A stretch of DNA of 64,000 bases, taken from assembly GCA_947477745.1 (NCBI GenBank), contig CANJUF010000013.1, forward strand, positions 1 to 64,000, read 5' to 3'. The stretch is from Sphingomonadaceae bacterium (lineage in GTDB: Bacteria > Pseudomonadota > Alphaproteobacteria > Sphingomonadales > Sphingomonadaceae). Below the pieces are notes generated by a model, which was not told the origin of the DNA, did not search any database, and saw only the letters and a list, made by a program, of their open reading frames with translations. This document shows positions 8,098 through 16,610 of the stretch, in pieces. The first letter of the stretch is position 1. Each line of letters opens with the position of its first letter. The translations under genes and the position numbers were made by a program.

Positions 8098-9285
8098 TTG
8101 AAACAGGTGTTCGACGGACTGCGCGTGCTCGATTTCGGGCGATTCATCGCCGCTCCGTGGTGCGCGGCGATCTTCGCCGATCTCGGCGCCGACGTCATCC
8201 GGGTGGAGCGGCGCGAGGGCGGCGAGGACCGCTTCGTCCAGTCGCTGAACATTCCCGATGGCACCGGCGCGGGCTACTTGCCCAACAACCGGGGCAAGCG
8301 CGGCATTACGCTCGACACCAGCACCGAGGAAGGCCGCCGCATCGCGCACGAACTGGTGCGCACCGCCGATGTCGTGATCGTCAACATGCCCGACCGGGTG
8401 ATGGAAGCCCACGGGCTCGATTATGAAACGCTGAAGGGCGTCAAGCCCGACATCATCCTCGCCAGCGCCACAGCCTATGGCCGCGGCGGGCCATATAGCA
8501 ACCGCATCGGCTTCGACGGGATCGGCCAGGTCATGTCGGGCGCTGTCTATCGCACCGGCCCCGAAGAGCAGCCTTACCGTTTCATGGTGCCCTATGTGGA
8601 CTATGCGACCGCGCAGAACCTCGCGATTGCCACCATGGCGGCGATCATCCACCGCGACCGCACCGGCGAGGGCCAGCACGTCGAAGCCTCGCTGCTGCTC
8701 TCCGCGCTCGCCGTGTCCGACGCATTGCTGATCGACCAGGCGATCCTCGAACAGGACCACGGCCGGATCGGCAACCGGGGCCTGGCGGTCGGCCCCTGCG
8801 ACCTGTTCGAGATCGAGGGGCGCTGGATCCTCGTGCAGGTGACGGGTACGCCGCTGTTCAAACGCTGGTGCAAGATGGTCGGCGAAGACGGCTGGGCCGA
8901 CGATCCGCGCTATGCCCGCGACGAGCAGCGCGCCGCCGAAGGCAAAGTGCTCAACGCGCGGATGCAGGCCTGGTGCGACACGCAGAAGTTCCACGAGGCC
9001 ATGGCTGTGCTCGAGGAAAACCGCATCCCCGCGGCCGAGGTGCTCGCACCCCGCCAGGTGCTCGAACAGGAGCACATCAAGGCGATGGGATACCTCAAGC
9101 CGGTCGACTATCCCGGCCTGTCCAAGCCCGCGCCAGTGATCCAGACGCCGTTCGAGATGTCCGAAACGCCGGGCGTGATCGCGCGCCGCGCGCCCCTGCT
9201 CGGCGAGCACAATGCCGAGGTGCTGGGCGAACTTGGCTATGACGCGACGGCGATTGGCGGGCTTAAGGAACGGGGGATTATTTAG
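8098..9285 (+). CDS. CaiB/BaiF family III CoA-transferase
   Basis: A 395-residue single-domain CoA-transferase starting at TTG 8098 after AAGGAGAT (8086-8093). It opens with GLRVLDFGRFIAAPWCA. It also carries the conserved GKRGITLDTSTEEGR segment and the catalytic Asp at about residue 140 (RIGFDGIG). Members transfer CoA between organic acids or racemise 2-methyl-acyl-CoA esters. The normal length and intact Asp contrast with the double-domain relative at 1299-3824. It lies between two REP-like elements and is followed by a cupin gene, so it may form a short unit of its own. Confidence 0.88.
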   Translation: MKQVFDGLRVLDFGRFIAAPWCAAIFADLGADVIRVERREGGEDRFVQSLNIPDGTGAGYLPNNRGKRGITLDTSTEEGRRIAHELVRTADVVIVNMPDRVMEAHGLDYETLKGVKPDIILASATAYGRGGPYSNRIGFDGIGQVMSGAVYRTGPEEQPYRFMVPYVDYATAQNLAIATMAAIIHRDRTGEGQHVEASLLLSALAVSDALLIDQAILEQDHGRIGNRGLAVGPCDLFEIEGRWILVQVTGTPLFKRWCKMVGEDGWADDPRYARDEQRAAEGKVLNARMQAWCDTQKFHEAMAVLEENRIPAAEVLAPRQVLEQEHIKAMGYLKPVDYPGLSKPAPVIQTPFEMSETPGVIARRAPLLGEHNAEVLGELGYDATAIGGLKERGII

Positions 9286-9294
9286 ACAATCATT

Positions 9295-9384
9295 CGTCAT
9301 TGCGAGCGACCGGAGGTCGCGCGGCAATCCAGAGCAGTTGCCAAGCGCCCTGGATTGCTTCGGCCTCACGGCCTCGCAATGACG
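9295..9384. repeat. REP-like palindromic intergenic element (copy 2)
   Basis: Outer arms cgtcattgcgag (9295-9306) and ctcgcaatgacg (9373-9384), with inner complementary segments around 'ggcaatccag' and 'ctggattgctt'. It has the same outer arms as copies 1 and 3. It lies between the CoA-transferase and the cupin gene, and its right end is about 27 bases from the cupin start. Confidence 0.8.
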
Positions 9385-9411
9385 ACCCGAAATAAAAGGG
9401 AGGAAACCATC

Positions 9412-9909
9412 ATGTTCGGAGGACCACGCATCGTCGATACCCAGGACGTCGAGGCGCGCGAGGTGGTGCGCATCGAGTTCGAGGATGGGCGCAGCGCCTC
9501 GATCTGGGAACGCTTCCTGCTCCCGGCCCCGAGCATGTTCACCTTCTACAACAAGTGGGATCCGGGCATGATCTCGCTGCGCCACGGCCACCAGAGCGAC
9601 CATGTGGTCCATGTCCTGTCGGGCGAGGTCATGGTCGGCGAGCGGCTGTGCAAGGCCGGCGCGCACATCTATCTCGTCCACGGCGACCGTTTCGGCCCGT
9701 GGATCGCGGGGCCGGAAGGGTGCGAACTGCTCGGCATATTGAAGGGGCCGGGCGTGGCGGCGTTCTGGAGCGATGAGGATATGCAGGACTACATCGACCT
9801 GCTTGCCAAGCACGGCGCAAGGCAGGGCGAAGTCCCGCCGCTCAGGAATACCGAACCGTGGATGAACCCGCCGGGAACCACCTTGCCTAGCCCGATCAAG
9901 GGGGATTGA
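9412..9909 (+). CDS. Small cupin-domain protein
   Basis: A 165-residue protein. ATG 9412 is preferred over an upstream in-frame ATG because GGGAGG (9398-9403) precedes it and the upstream frame reads through the REP element. A single cupin barrel is visible: LRHGHQSDHVVHVLSGEVMVG supplies motif-1 histidines and GAHIYLVHGDRFGPW the second motif. Such small cupins are either metal-dependent oxygenases/isomerases or ligand-binding proteins. Nothing in the sequence decides between them. Confidence 0.7.
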   Translation: MFGGPRIVDTQDVEAREVVRIEFEDGRSASIWERFLLPAPSMFTFYNKWDPGMISLRHGHQSDHVVHVLSGEVMVGERLCKAGAHIYLVHGDRFGPWIAGPEGCELLGILKGPGVAAFWSDEDMQDYIDLLAKHGARQGEVPPLRNTEPWMNPPGTTLPSPIKGD

Positions 9910-9918
9910 GAATCGATT

Positions 9919-9943
9919 CGTCACCCCGGCGCAGGCCGGGGTC
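9919..9943. repeat. Short GC hairpin repeat
   Basis: CCCCGGC (9924-9930) and GCCGGGG (9935-9941) form a 7-bp stem with a GCAG loop, flanked by 'gtca' and 'tcca'. A second version of the same hairpin is at 55521-55538. It lies just downstream of the cupin stop, between convergent genes. No T-run follows, so it is not a classical terminator. Confidence 0.5.
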
Positions 9944-10030
9944 CATACTACTCACACGAGGACATGATGATGTCGCGCGTCCAACGCGCTCGCGCTGCAA
10001 TCCACGCTCGCGCCCGACGCAAGTCGACGC

Positions 10031-10861
10031 TCACGGCATCCAGCCGCCGCCCGAGACGCTGAGCATCTGGCCAGTCAGATAGCCTGCCTTGTCCGAGGAC
10101 AAGAACAACGCGAGATTGGCGATGTCGTCGGGTCGGCCATATCGTTTGATCGGCTGGTTTGGCATGCTCGCTGGGGCGGCCTGATCGCGCGCCGCCCTCA
10201 GTTTCTCGGGCGTGACCAGAGTATCGAGCCCGAACCGGCACCACAAGCTACCTTCGCCGACAACGTCGGGCGATTCGGGCACGATCAGGCCGGGACAAAT
10301 AGCATTGACGCGCACGCCCCAATCGGCCCACTCGCTTGCCAGCGCCTTGGTCAAAACCAGCACATAGCCCTTGGCCGAGGCATAGTTCGAAAAAGCGATT
10401 GCCGAACCCGGCGAATGCCCGCCGGTGGAAGATATGTTGACGATGACGCCGCCGCGCTCCTTGAAATCGCTGGCAGCGGCCTGGCACGAATGGACCACGC
10501 CCTTGACGTTCAGTGCCAGTTCCCATTCAAGAGCTTCGTCGTCCAATTCGGCAAATTGAACGGGTCCGCGCGCTCCTCCCGCATTATTGACGAGTATGTC
10601 GACTGGACCGAACTGCTCGCGGCAGGCTTGCATCATCCGGTCGATCGAGGAGCGGTCGGTAACATCGGTCCCCACGGCCAGCACCCGCCCCGGCAGCCCT
10701 TGTTCGCGCGCAATCTGTTCGAGTTGCGCAGCCTTGACAACGTCGCGGTCGGCGCAGACGACATTGGCGCCCTCCGCGGCATAGCCGAGAACCAGTCCCT
10801 GCCCGATCACGCCGCTGCCGCCGGTTACAATCGCGGTCTTGCCTGTCAGCCCCAAATCCAC
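10031..10861 (-). CDS. Short-chain dehydrogenase/reductase (SDR)
   Basis: A 276-residue classical SDR. The frame extends upstream, but GTG 10861 is chosen: it gives the normal N-terminus (LGLTGKTAIVTGG) and is preceded by GAGGGG. Visible motifs are the cofactor loop TGGSGVIGQG, the NNAGG turn, a catalytic Ser in ISSTGG, Tyr-x-x-x-Lys (YASAK), and the C-terminal GQMLSVSGGGW strand. Asp at the end of the second strand (CADRD) suggests NAD(H). The likely role is oxidation of a 3-hydroxyacyl-CoA or an alcohol in the local catabolic route. It lies 31 bases downstream of the DUF2889 gene and is probably cotranscribed. Confidence 0.85.
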   Translation of the reverse strand: MDLGLTGKTAIVTGGSGVIGQGLVLGYAAEGANVVCADRDVVKAAQLEQIAREQGLPGRVLAVGTDVTDRSSIDRMMQACREQFGPVDILVNNAGGARGPVQFAELDDEALEWELALNVKGVVHSCQAAASDFKERGGVIVNISSTGGHSPGSAIAFSNYASAKGYVLVLTKALASEWADWGVRVNAICPGLIVPESPDVVGEGSLWCRFGLDTLVTPEKLRAARDQAAPASMPNQPIKRYGRPDDIANLALFLSSDKAGYLTGQMLSVSGGGWMP

Positions 10862-10892
10862 TCGCGGTCCCCTCGTGCTCGGCGCGCAGTGG

Positions 10893-11639
10893 TCACCCCC
10901 GCGCAAACAACTCCGCCCGGTCCGCCAGCGGGCCATCGCCTACGCTAAAATCGACGCTCGCGCCCGGCTTGCGGCGAGCTTCCTGCGCGGTTCCGGGCTG
11001 GAACGTGTGGCACGACCCGATCATGCCGATGTCCGCGCCGACCATGCCGGTGGGCATCGAAATGCCGCGTCCGCCCGCGACCATGCTCGCCCAGCGCAGG
11101 ATACGCGCGGCTTCCTGCTCGCGCGGCGGCAGGGAATCGAGCCATTCGCCGATCCCGGTCAGCCCCTTGCCTGCGACCGCCTCGGGCGTGACGAACCTGC
11201 CCGTGTCCAGCGTCCAGTCGAACATATGCTCGCCGTCGCGGTAGAGCCGCGTCACAAACCGCCCATCGACCGGATCGCTGGTGAAAATCTCGTAAGTCAC
11301 GCGCGCGCTCTCCCCCGCATGGCCCGCACAAAAGGTCGCCAGATCATAGAGATGCGTGCAGTTAAGCGATTTCATCCGCTTGACCGAGGGATCATCGAGC
11401 CGCTTGCCCAGGAACGTCTCGTCCAGCGCGGCCATGGCGCCTTCGCATGTGGTCCACGGCGAGCGCTTCATCTTGCTGGCGACGCCGGTGATGACCTCGC
11501 CATCGTGCCGCAGGGTCACGACCATGCGGTGATAGTCGTCCTCCAGCTCGGCAGTCACCGCGCCGGGCGAAGGTTCGATGACGATACGGCGGCGGTAGCC
11601 GGGCGCAATTTCGGGATCGGGGAGAGGGGCAGAATTCAT
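10893..11639 (-). CDS. DUF2889-family protein
   Basis: A 248-residue protein. The pattern SKMKRSPWTTCEGA, CTHLYDLATF, and a C-terminal segment with SCHTFQPGTAQ matches DUF2889, a family repeatedly found beside acyl-CoA catabolic genes in proteobacteria and actinobacteria but without an assigned reaction. Conserved Cys/His residues (Cys in PWTTC and in NCTHL, His in SCHTF) could form a metal or catalytic site. It has no signal peptide or membrane segment. It sits between a crotonase and an SDR gene on the same strand. Function unknown. Confidence 0.7.
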   Translation of the reverse strand: MNSAPLPDPEIAPGYRRRIVIEPSPGAVTAELEDDYHRMVVTLRHDGEVITGVASKMKRSPWTTCEGAMAALDETFLGKRLDDPSVKRMKSLNCTHLYDLATFCAGHAGESARVTYEIFTSDPVDGRFVTRLYRDGEHMFDWTLDTGRFVTPEAVAGKGLTGIGEWLDSLPPREQEAARILRWASMVAGGRGISMPTGMVGADIGMIGSCHTFQPGTAQEARRKPGASVDFSVGDGPLADRAELFARG

Positions 11640-11704
11640 ACACTAGCTATCGCAGGGGTTCGGACGAACCTGCAATCAATTTCCATGCATGAGCCCGTTC
11701 ATAT

Positions 11705-11788
11705 CGTCATTGCGAGCGGAGCGAAGCAATCCAGAGCAAATGCCGCAGTGCCACGGATTGCTTCGGGCCTGCGGCCCTCGCAATGACG
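11705..11788. repeat. REP-like palindromic intergenic element (copy 3)
   Basis: Outer arms cgtcattgcgag (11705-11716) and ctcgcaatgacg (11777-11788), with inner segments 'gcgaagcaatccagag' and 'ggattgcttcg'. It lies between two minus-strand genes, the crotonase at 11796 and the DUF2889 gene. It may therefore separate or attenuate transcription, or be neutral. Confidence 0.8.
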
Positions 11789-11795
11789 AAGCTTA

Positions 11796-12707
11796 TCAGT
11801 CGAAACCCAGATCCTTGAAGATCTTGTTGAGTTTCTTCCACACGGTCTTGTTGTCGCCCGCCTTGTTACGCTCGTTCAGGAAGTTGAACTCGTCCTCGCG
11901 CCAGACGATGTTGGTGAACAGCGGGTGGCCGATGCTCGCGAAGTTCTGGAACGCGGCGATGCCGAGGCCGTGGAGGTACTGGTGCATCGCCCGCTTGCTC
12001 AGCATCAGGCCATCGGTCGACAGCGCGGCGGTGGCGCGGGCGAAGCGCATCGCCTCGTCGAACAGCTTGTCGGCGGGGACGACCGAATTGGCGATGCCCC
12101 ATTCCTTCATCTCGGCCGGGGTGATCGAGCGGCCGGTGAGCTGGATCTCCATGCCGCGGTTGAGCCCCATCTTGAGCAGCGCAATCGGCAACTGGCCGTC
12201 GAACGCGGCGAAACCGATGCGCGACTGGCGCCGGGCGAAGCGCGCATCGTCGGCGCAGACCATCATGTCGCATGCCAGCGCCAGCGAGAAGCCGAGCCCC
12301 ATGACATTGCCCTGGCAGGCCGCGATGGTCACCTTGTCGCCCCAGATCATGCCGCGTTGCAGCGTTTCGTAAGTGTGGCGCATGTTGCGCATGCGGACCG
12401 ACTGCGGCAGGCGCGCGCCCTTCTTGAGGCCGAAGCTTTCGATCGGCGTCTTGCGGGTATCTTCGCCCGCGCAGAAATCGGGGCCATTGGCGCGCAGCAC
12501 GATCACCTTGACCATGTCGTCATCCTGGGCGCGTTCGAACTGCTTGTGCAGCAGATCGTTCATGCCCGGAATGGCGATGGCGTTGCGGCGATCGGCGCGG
12601 TTGAGCGTGATGAGGCAGATGTGATCCTCGACCACTTCGTACGTCACCGAATCGGACAGATCCTCATGCGAAAAGCCTTCGCCAACCTTGGGATCGCTCT
12701 CGCTCAT
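11796..12707 (-). CDS. Crotonase-family protein, noncanonical active site
   Basis: A 303-residue crotonase starting at ATG 12707, chosen because AAGGAG lies just upstream and the longer frame has no homology. Visible motifs are ITLNRADRRNAIA, FCAGEDTRKT and GNVMGLGFSLALACD. At the two hydratase Glu positions it has Ser (GFSLAL) and, in ARRQSRIGF, Gln or Arg, so it is not a standard hydratase. The C-terminal 40 residues are longer than usual and rich in Asn and Lys. An operator-like sequence (12727-12741) sits 19 bases upstream of the start. It is divergent from the amidohydrolase operon at 12953. Confidence 0.8.
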   Translation of the reverse strand: MSESDPKVGEGFSHEDLSDSVTYEVVEDHICLITLNRADRRNAIAIPGMNDLLHKQFERAQDDDMVKVIVLRANGPDFCAGEDTRKTPIESFGLKKGARLPQSVRMRNMRHTYETLQRGMIWGDKVTIAACQGNVMGLGFSLALACDMMVCADDARFARRQSRIGFAAFDGQLPIALLKMGLNRGMEIQLTGRSITPAEMKEWGIANSVVPADKLFDEAMRFARATAALSTDGLMLSKRAMHQYLHGLGIAAFQNFASIGHPLFTNIVWREDEFNFLNERNKAGDNKTVWKKLNKIFKDLGFD

Positions 12708-12726
12708 CCGCTTCACTCCTTGCACT

Positions 12727-12741
12727 GCCAATTGTCTAACC
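12727..12741 (-). promoter_or_regulatory. Operator-like site GCCAATTGTCTAACC (site 1)
   Basis: This 15-mer is repeated exactly at 20622-20636 and differs at one base at 28964-28978 (reverse strand). The core TTGTCTAACC(T) fits the FadR-subfamily GntR pattern TNGTNNNACNA at all but the last position. It lies 19 bases upstream of the crotonase start at 12707, where a bound protein would block expression. The regulator is not identified. Confidence 0.6.
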
Positions 12742-12840
12742 TTTAACTGAGCCGCTATTTGCGATGCCGGGGCCTTTGTCAATTCGCATGTCGCGTGCGT
12801 CGCCATCGGGCAGGCTAAGCGGAGAATGTGGCAAATGCGG

Positions 12841-12873
12841 TTGTGCGATTGCGCGCTAATAGTTAGATAATTG
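12841..12873 (+). promoter_or_regulatory. Possible promoter overlapped by a diverged operator (site 2)
   Basis: TTGTGC (12841-12846), a 17-base spacer and TAGATA (12864-12869) resemble a weak sigma-70 promoter for the operon starting at 12953. The -10 region lies inside agttagataattg (12861-12873), whose reverse complement differs from the core of site 1 (12729-12741) at two of 13 bases. Overlap of the -10 and the operator fits repression. The promoter call is weak. Confidence 0.35.
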
Positions 12874-12952
12874 ATGAAAGTGTCCAGCGGCCCGGGAGAT
12901 TGACGATTCGCCCGCAGCCGCGCACCCTCAGGGGCGTAAAGCAAGGAGAGCG

Positions 12953-14197
12953 ATGATGGCAACGCAGGCCACTCTGGAGAAATTCCCGGACCAGGCGGAA
13001 GGGGTGCAAATCGATCCGCGCCTCGGCTACGCCGCGTTCGATGCCGACAACCATTATTACGAAGCGCAGGACGCGCTGACCCGCCACCTGCCTGCCGAAT
13101 GGAAGCGGCGCGGGCCGAAATGGATCGAAATGAATGGCCGCAAGCGCCTGATGCTCGGCGACAAGCTCTATGGATTCATTCCCAACCCGACCTTCGATCC
13201 GATCGCCAAGCCCGGCTGCCTGCACGATTATTTCGCGGCCAAGCTGGACGGCGCTGACATGAAGACCGCGATGGGCGATCTCGAACCGCTGAGCAGCCGC
13301 CCCGAGTACGGCAACCGCGATGCGCGCCTCAGGGTAATGGACGAGCAGGGCGTAGGCGCGACCTGGCTGTTCCCGACGCTGGCGGTCACGCTCGAAGTGC
13401 CGATGCAGCCCGATATTGGCGCGGTTCTGGCGACGATCCGCTCGTTCAACCGCTGGCTCGCGGAAGACTGGGGCCTTGCCTACAAGGGCCGCCTGTTCGG
13501 CGTGCCGATGATCTCGCTCTCCGATCCCGACTGGGCGGTCGAGGAGGTTGAATGGGCGATCCGTCAGGGCGCCAAGGTGATCTCGATGCGCAACGGCCCG
13601 GTCTATACCGCGACCGGCACGACCTCGCCCGGCGCGCCCGAATACGATCCGTTCTGGGCGCGCTGCCAGGAAGCCAACCTTATCGTCGCGCCGCACGCGG
13701 GCAATGACGGATACGAATTCCTTGGCAACATGTGGGAACCGGGCGGTTACGGCGCGTTCAGCGTCTCGCCGCTGCACAAGGTCGTCACCTCGCAGCGCGC
13801 GGTGCCCGATTTCTTCGCCGCGCTGGTCTGCCACAAGGTGTTCGAGCGCTTCCCGCGCCTGCGCGTCGCCTCGGTCGAGAACGGGGCAAGCTGGGTCAAG
13901 CCGCTACTGGTGCGGCTGTTCCGCGGCCACGCGCAGACCAAGGGTTATTACCAGAAGAACCCGGTCGATCAGTTCATCGAGCACATCTGGGTCACGCCGT
14001 TCTGGGAAGACAAGATCGAGGATCTGGTCCAGTCGATCCCCATTGACCGCATCATCTTCGGCAGCGACTGGCCGCACACCGAAGGCGTGGTGCGGCCGCT
14101 CGATTTCCTCGATAGCCTGTCGAGCCTCAATGCCGAGGACACTCGCAAGGTGATGCGCGACAATGCAGCCGAGCTGACCGCGACCGCCAATCCGTGA
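12953..14197 (+). CDS. Amidohydrolase-2 family metal-dependent hydrolase/decarboxylase
   Basis: A 414-residue protein, first gene of a six-kilobase plus-strand run. It starts at ATG 12953 just after AAGGAG. It has the ACMSD-fold ligand pattern: DADNH (His34), a mid-protein His in VAPHAGND, and Asp at about 372 in FGSDWPH. The metal site therefore looks intact, unlike the relatives at 423 and 32470. In characterised members this fold hydrolyses or decarboxylates ring-cleavage and related carboxylates. The gene ends in a 4-base GTGA overlap with the next crotonase, and the following genes are acyl-CoA ligases, so the substrate or product is likely handled as a CoA ester. Confidence 0.82.
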   Translation: MMATQATLEKFPDQAEGVQIDPRLGYAAFDADNHYYEAQDALTRHLPAEWKRRGPKWIEMNGRKRLMLGDKLYGFIPNPTFDPIAKPGCLHDYFAAKLDGADMKTAMGDLEPLSSRPEYGNRDARLRVMDEQGVGATWLFPTLAVTLEVPMQPDIGAVLATIRSFNRWLAEDWGLAYKGRLFGVPMISLSDPDWAVEEVEWAIRQGAKVISMRNGPVYTATGTTSPGAPEYDPFWARCQEANLIVAPHAGNDGYEFLGNMWEPGGYGAFSVSPLHKVVTSQRAVPDFFAALVCHKVFERFPRLRVASVENGASWVKPLLVRLFRGHAQTKGYYQKNPVDQFIEHIWVTPFWEDKIEDLVQSIPIDRIIFGSDWPHTEGVVRPLDFLDSLSSLNAEDTRKVMRDNAAELTATANP

Positions 14198-15036
14198 GCA
14201 CGGCGCCAGTGGCATCAGACGACGAGGAAGCGCCGGTCCTCAGCGAGGTCGATGGCGGCGTCGGCCTCATCACGCTTAACCGGCCAGGCAAGCTCAATGC
14301 CTGGACCCCGGCGATGCGGCTCGCCTATTTCGATACGCTCGACCGTTTCGCCGAGGATCCTGACGTGCGCGTCGTGGTGGTGCGCGGTGCGGGGCGCGGC
14401 TTTTGCGCCGGGGCCGATCTCTCGCTGATTCGCGCGCCCGACGCCGCGAGCGAGGCACTGCGCGCGGCGGAAACCCGCGAATACTGGTACCCGCTCTCGA
14501 TCGGCAAGCCGATCGTCGCAGCGATCCACGGTCCGTGCCTTGGCATCGGCCTGCAGCAGGCGATGTTCTGCGACATCCGTTTCGCCGCGAAGGACGCGAA
14601 GATCGGCGCGCCTTATGTGCGGCGCGGGATCGTTGGCGAAATGGGCATCACCTGGATGCTCAGCCGCCTGTGCGGCGTGGGCGCAGCGAACGACATCATG
14701 CTTTCGGGCAGGACGCTTTCGGGCGAGGACGCCGCTAAGGTCGGCTTGGTCAACGAAGCGGTCGAACCTGAAGAGGTGTTCGATCGCGCCATGGCCTATG
14801 CCCGCGATCTTGCTGCCAACTGCTCGCCGCTCGCCATGCGCACCGTCAAGATGCAGCTTTATCAGGACCTGATGGACGATTTCACGCCCAGCTTCGAACG
14901 GTCCGAGCGCCTGCTCGATGAAGTGCTGCGCGGCGAGGATGTGAAGGAAGGCGTGGCCGCGGTGCGCGAGAAGCGCCCGGTCAATTTCTCCGGCCTCGAT
15001 CCGCGCCTTGCCCGCAGCGGAGCCTGGCCGAAGTGA
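14194..15036 (+). CDS. Crotonase-family enoyl-CoA hydratase/isomerase-like protein
   Basis: A 280-residue protein starting at GTG 14194 inside the preceding stop (GTGA). Motifs are LITLNRPGKLNAW, GFCAGADLSLI and GPCLGIGLQQAMFCD. The catalytic Glu positions are Gln (GLQQA) and Tyr (GAPYVRRG), followed by IVGEMGITW, so an alternative acid/base is probably used. It may be an isomerase, hydrolase or C-C lyase rather than a hydratase. It is coupled on both sides (GTGA overlaps) to an amidohydrolase and an acyl-CoA ligase. Confidence 0.8.
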   Translation: MSTAPVASDDEEAPVLSEVDGGVGLITLNRPGKLNAWTPAMRLAYFDTLDRFAEDPDVRVVVVRGAGRGFCAGADLSLIRAPDAASEALRAAETREYWYPLSIGKPIVAAIHGPCLGIGLQQAMFCDIRFAAKDAKIGAPYVRRGIVGEMGITWMLSRLCGVGAANDIMLSGRTLSGEDAAKVGLVNEAVEPEEVFDRAMAYARDLAANCSPLAMRTVKMQLYQDLMDDFTPSFERSERLLDEVLRGEDVKEGVAAVREKRPVNFSGLDPRLARSGAWPK

Positions 15037-16610
15037 CACTTGCCGACACCGTAACCGGCCTGTCGATCCGCCACGGCGGGAGTGAGCCGCCGATCCCGGC
15101 CGGATCGCTTGCCGCGATGCTGCGCGGCCAAGCACAGCGGTTCGGGGACCGTCCGGCGATGCTCATACCGCAGGAGGGCGGCGGGGTTCTCCCGGTCACC
15201 TATGCCGAGATGGTCAGCCGCGCGGATAATGTCGCCCATTGGATCGCCAGCCAGTGCGCGCCGGGATCGCGCGTCGCGATCTGGTCGCGCAACGCGGCCG
15301 AAAGCGTGATCCTCCAGCACGCCTGCGCACTGGCGGGCATGGTCGTCGCTCATTTCAACACCGGCTGGACCGATGCGGAAGTGCGGCACGCCTGCGACCT
15401 GATCGAGCCAAGCCTCGGCTTTGCAGGGCTGGGTTTCCGCGATGCGGACCTTGTCCCGCGCCTCGAAGCGATCGCCGGGTTTCCGGTACAGCCGCTCGGC
15501 GAAGTGGCCGCGCTTGCCGCGAGCGCCCGGTCGGGCGACCTCCCCGATCCCGGCGCGGACGCGCCCTGCCTCATCCAGTTCACCAGCGGCACCACCGGCA
15601 AGAGCAAGGGCGCACTGCTGAGCCACCAGTGCGTCATTTACGGCGGCTGGCTGCGCCCGGCGGTCTATGGCGGCAACGAGCACGACGTGTGGCTCAATGC
15701 CGTTCCCTATCACCACATCGGCGGATCGATCGCGATCATCGTCGGCGCGCTCGCCACCGGCAGCGCCTTCACCGTGCTCGAACGCTACGACCGCGACCAG
15801 ACCGTGCGGCTGATGCGCGAACTCCGCCCGACCCGCATGGGCGGCGTGCCAACGATGTGGCACGACATCCTCTCCGCGCCCGATCTTCCTTCGGACAGCA
15901 CGGTGCGGGTGGTCACGCTCGGCGGCGCGACCGTGCCGTCCACCATCGTGCGCGCGGTCCAGGAAAAGACCGGCGCGGCCTGCGCGATCGGCTACGGCCA
16001 GTCGGAAAGCGGCGCGGTGACCAACACCGTGCTCGACGATTCGATCGAAATGCTGTGCGAAACCATCGGCCGCCCCTCGCCGCATACCGAAGTGATGATC
16101 GCCGACCGCGAAACCGGCGAGCCGCTGCCGCTCGGCCAGGTTGGCGAAATATGCGCGCGCAGCCCCGGCAACATGAGCTGCTACTGGGGCAATCCCGAGG
16201 CGACCAGCGCGACGATCCGGCCCGACGGCTTCCTGCGCACTGGCGATCTGGGTGCGATGGACGAACACGGCTATGTCCGCTTTGCCGGCCGCCTGCGCGA
16301 GGTCATCATCCGGGGCGGCGAGAACATCTACCCCGCCGAGGTCGAGGACGCGCTGCTTTCGCATCCCGCCGTGGCGCTCGCCGCCGTGGTCAAGGTGCCG
16401 CACGAAAGGCTGGGGCACGAAGTCGGCGCGGCCGTGACTCTCCGGCCCGGAGCCGAAGCCGGAATCGAGGAACTGGAGGCGCACGCCGCAGGCCAAGTCG
16501 CGCACTTCAAGGTGCCGCGCCACTGGCGCGTGCTCGATGAGATGCCGCTCACCGTCTCGGGCAAGATCCGCAAGGTGGAACTCGAACAGCTGTTCGAGAG
16601 GGAAGCGTGA
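15033..16610 (+). CDS. Acyl-CoA ligase (AMP-dependent synthetase), first of three in tandem
   Basis: A 525-residue ANL-family enzyme starting at GTG 15033 within the upstream stop. ATP-binding motif FTSGTTGKSKGALLSH, the GYGQSE motif, the hinge GRLREVIIRGGENIYPAEVE and the C-terminal catalytic Lys in VSGKIRK are all present, so the enzyme should adenylate a carboxylate and transfer it to CoA. The substrate pocket is not predictable. It overlaps the next ligase gene by 4 bases. It is less similar to the following two ligases than they are to each other. Confidence 0.88.
   Translation: MTLADTVTGLSIRHGGSEPPIPAGSLAAMLRGQAQRFGDRPAMLIPQEGGGVLPVTYAEMVSRADNVAHWIASQCAPGSRVAIWSRNAAESVILQHACALAGMVVAHFNTGWTDAEVRHACDLIEPSLGFAGLGFRDADLVPRLEAIAGFPVQPLGEVAALAASARSGDLPDPGADAPCLIQFTSGTTGKSKGALLSHQCVIYGGWLRPAVYGGNEHDVWLNAVPYHHIGGSIAIIVGALATGSAFTVLERYDRDQTVRLMRELRPTRMGGVPTMWHDILSAPDLPSDSTVRVVTLGGATVPSTIVRAVQEKTGAACAIGYGQSESGAVTNTVLDDSIEMLCETIGRPSPHTEVMIADRETGEPLPLGQVGEICARSPGNMSCYWGNPEATSATIRPDGFLRTGDLGAMDEHGYVRFAGRLREVIIRGGENIYPAEVEDALLSHPAVALAAVVKVPHERLGHEVGAAVTLRPGAEAGIEELEAHAAGQVAHFKVPRHWRVLDEMPLTVSGKIRKVELEQLFEREA

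Noticed and set aside
9284..9292. TTAGACAAT resembling the operator core at the end of the CoA-transferase
   Set aside because: It covers the stop codon, lacks the flanking GG and TTG parts and lies downstream of genes rather than in a promoter.
7846..9924. Long antisense frame crossing two REP elements and the CoA-transferase
   Set aside because: It reads through noncoding palindromes and opposite to two well-supported genes, and has no conserved motifs.
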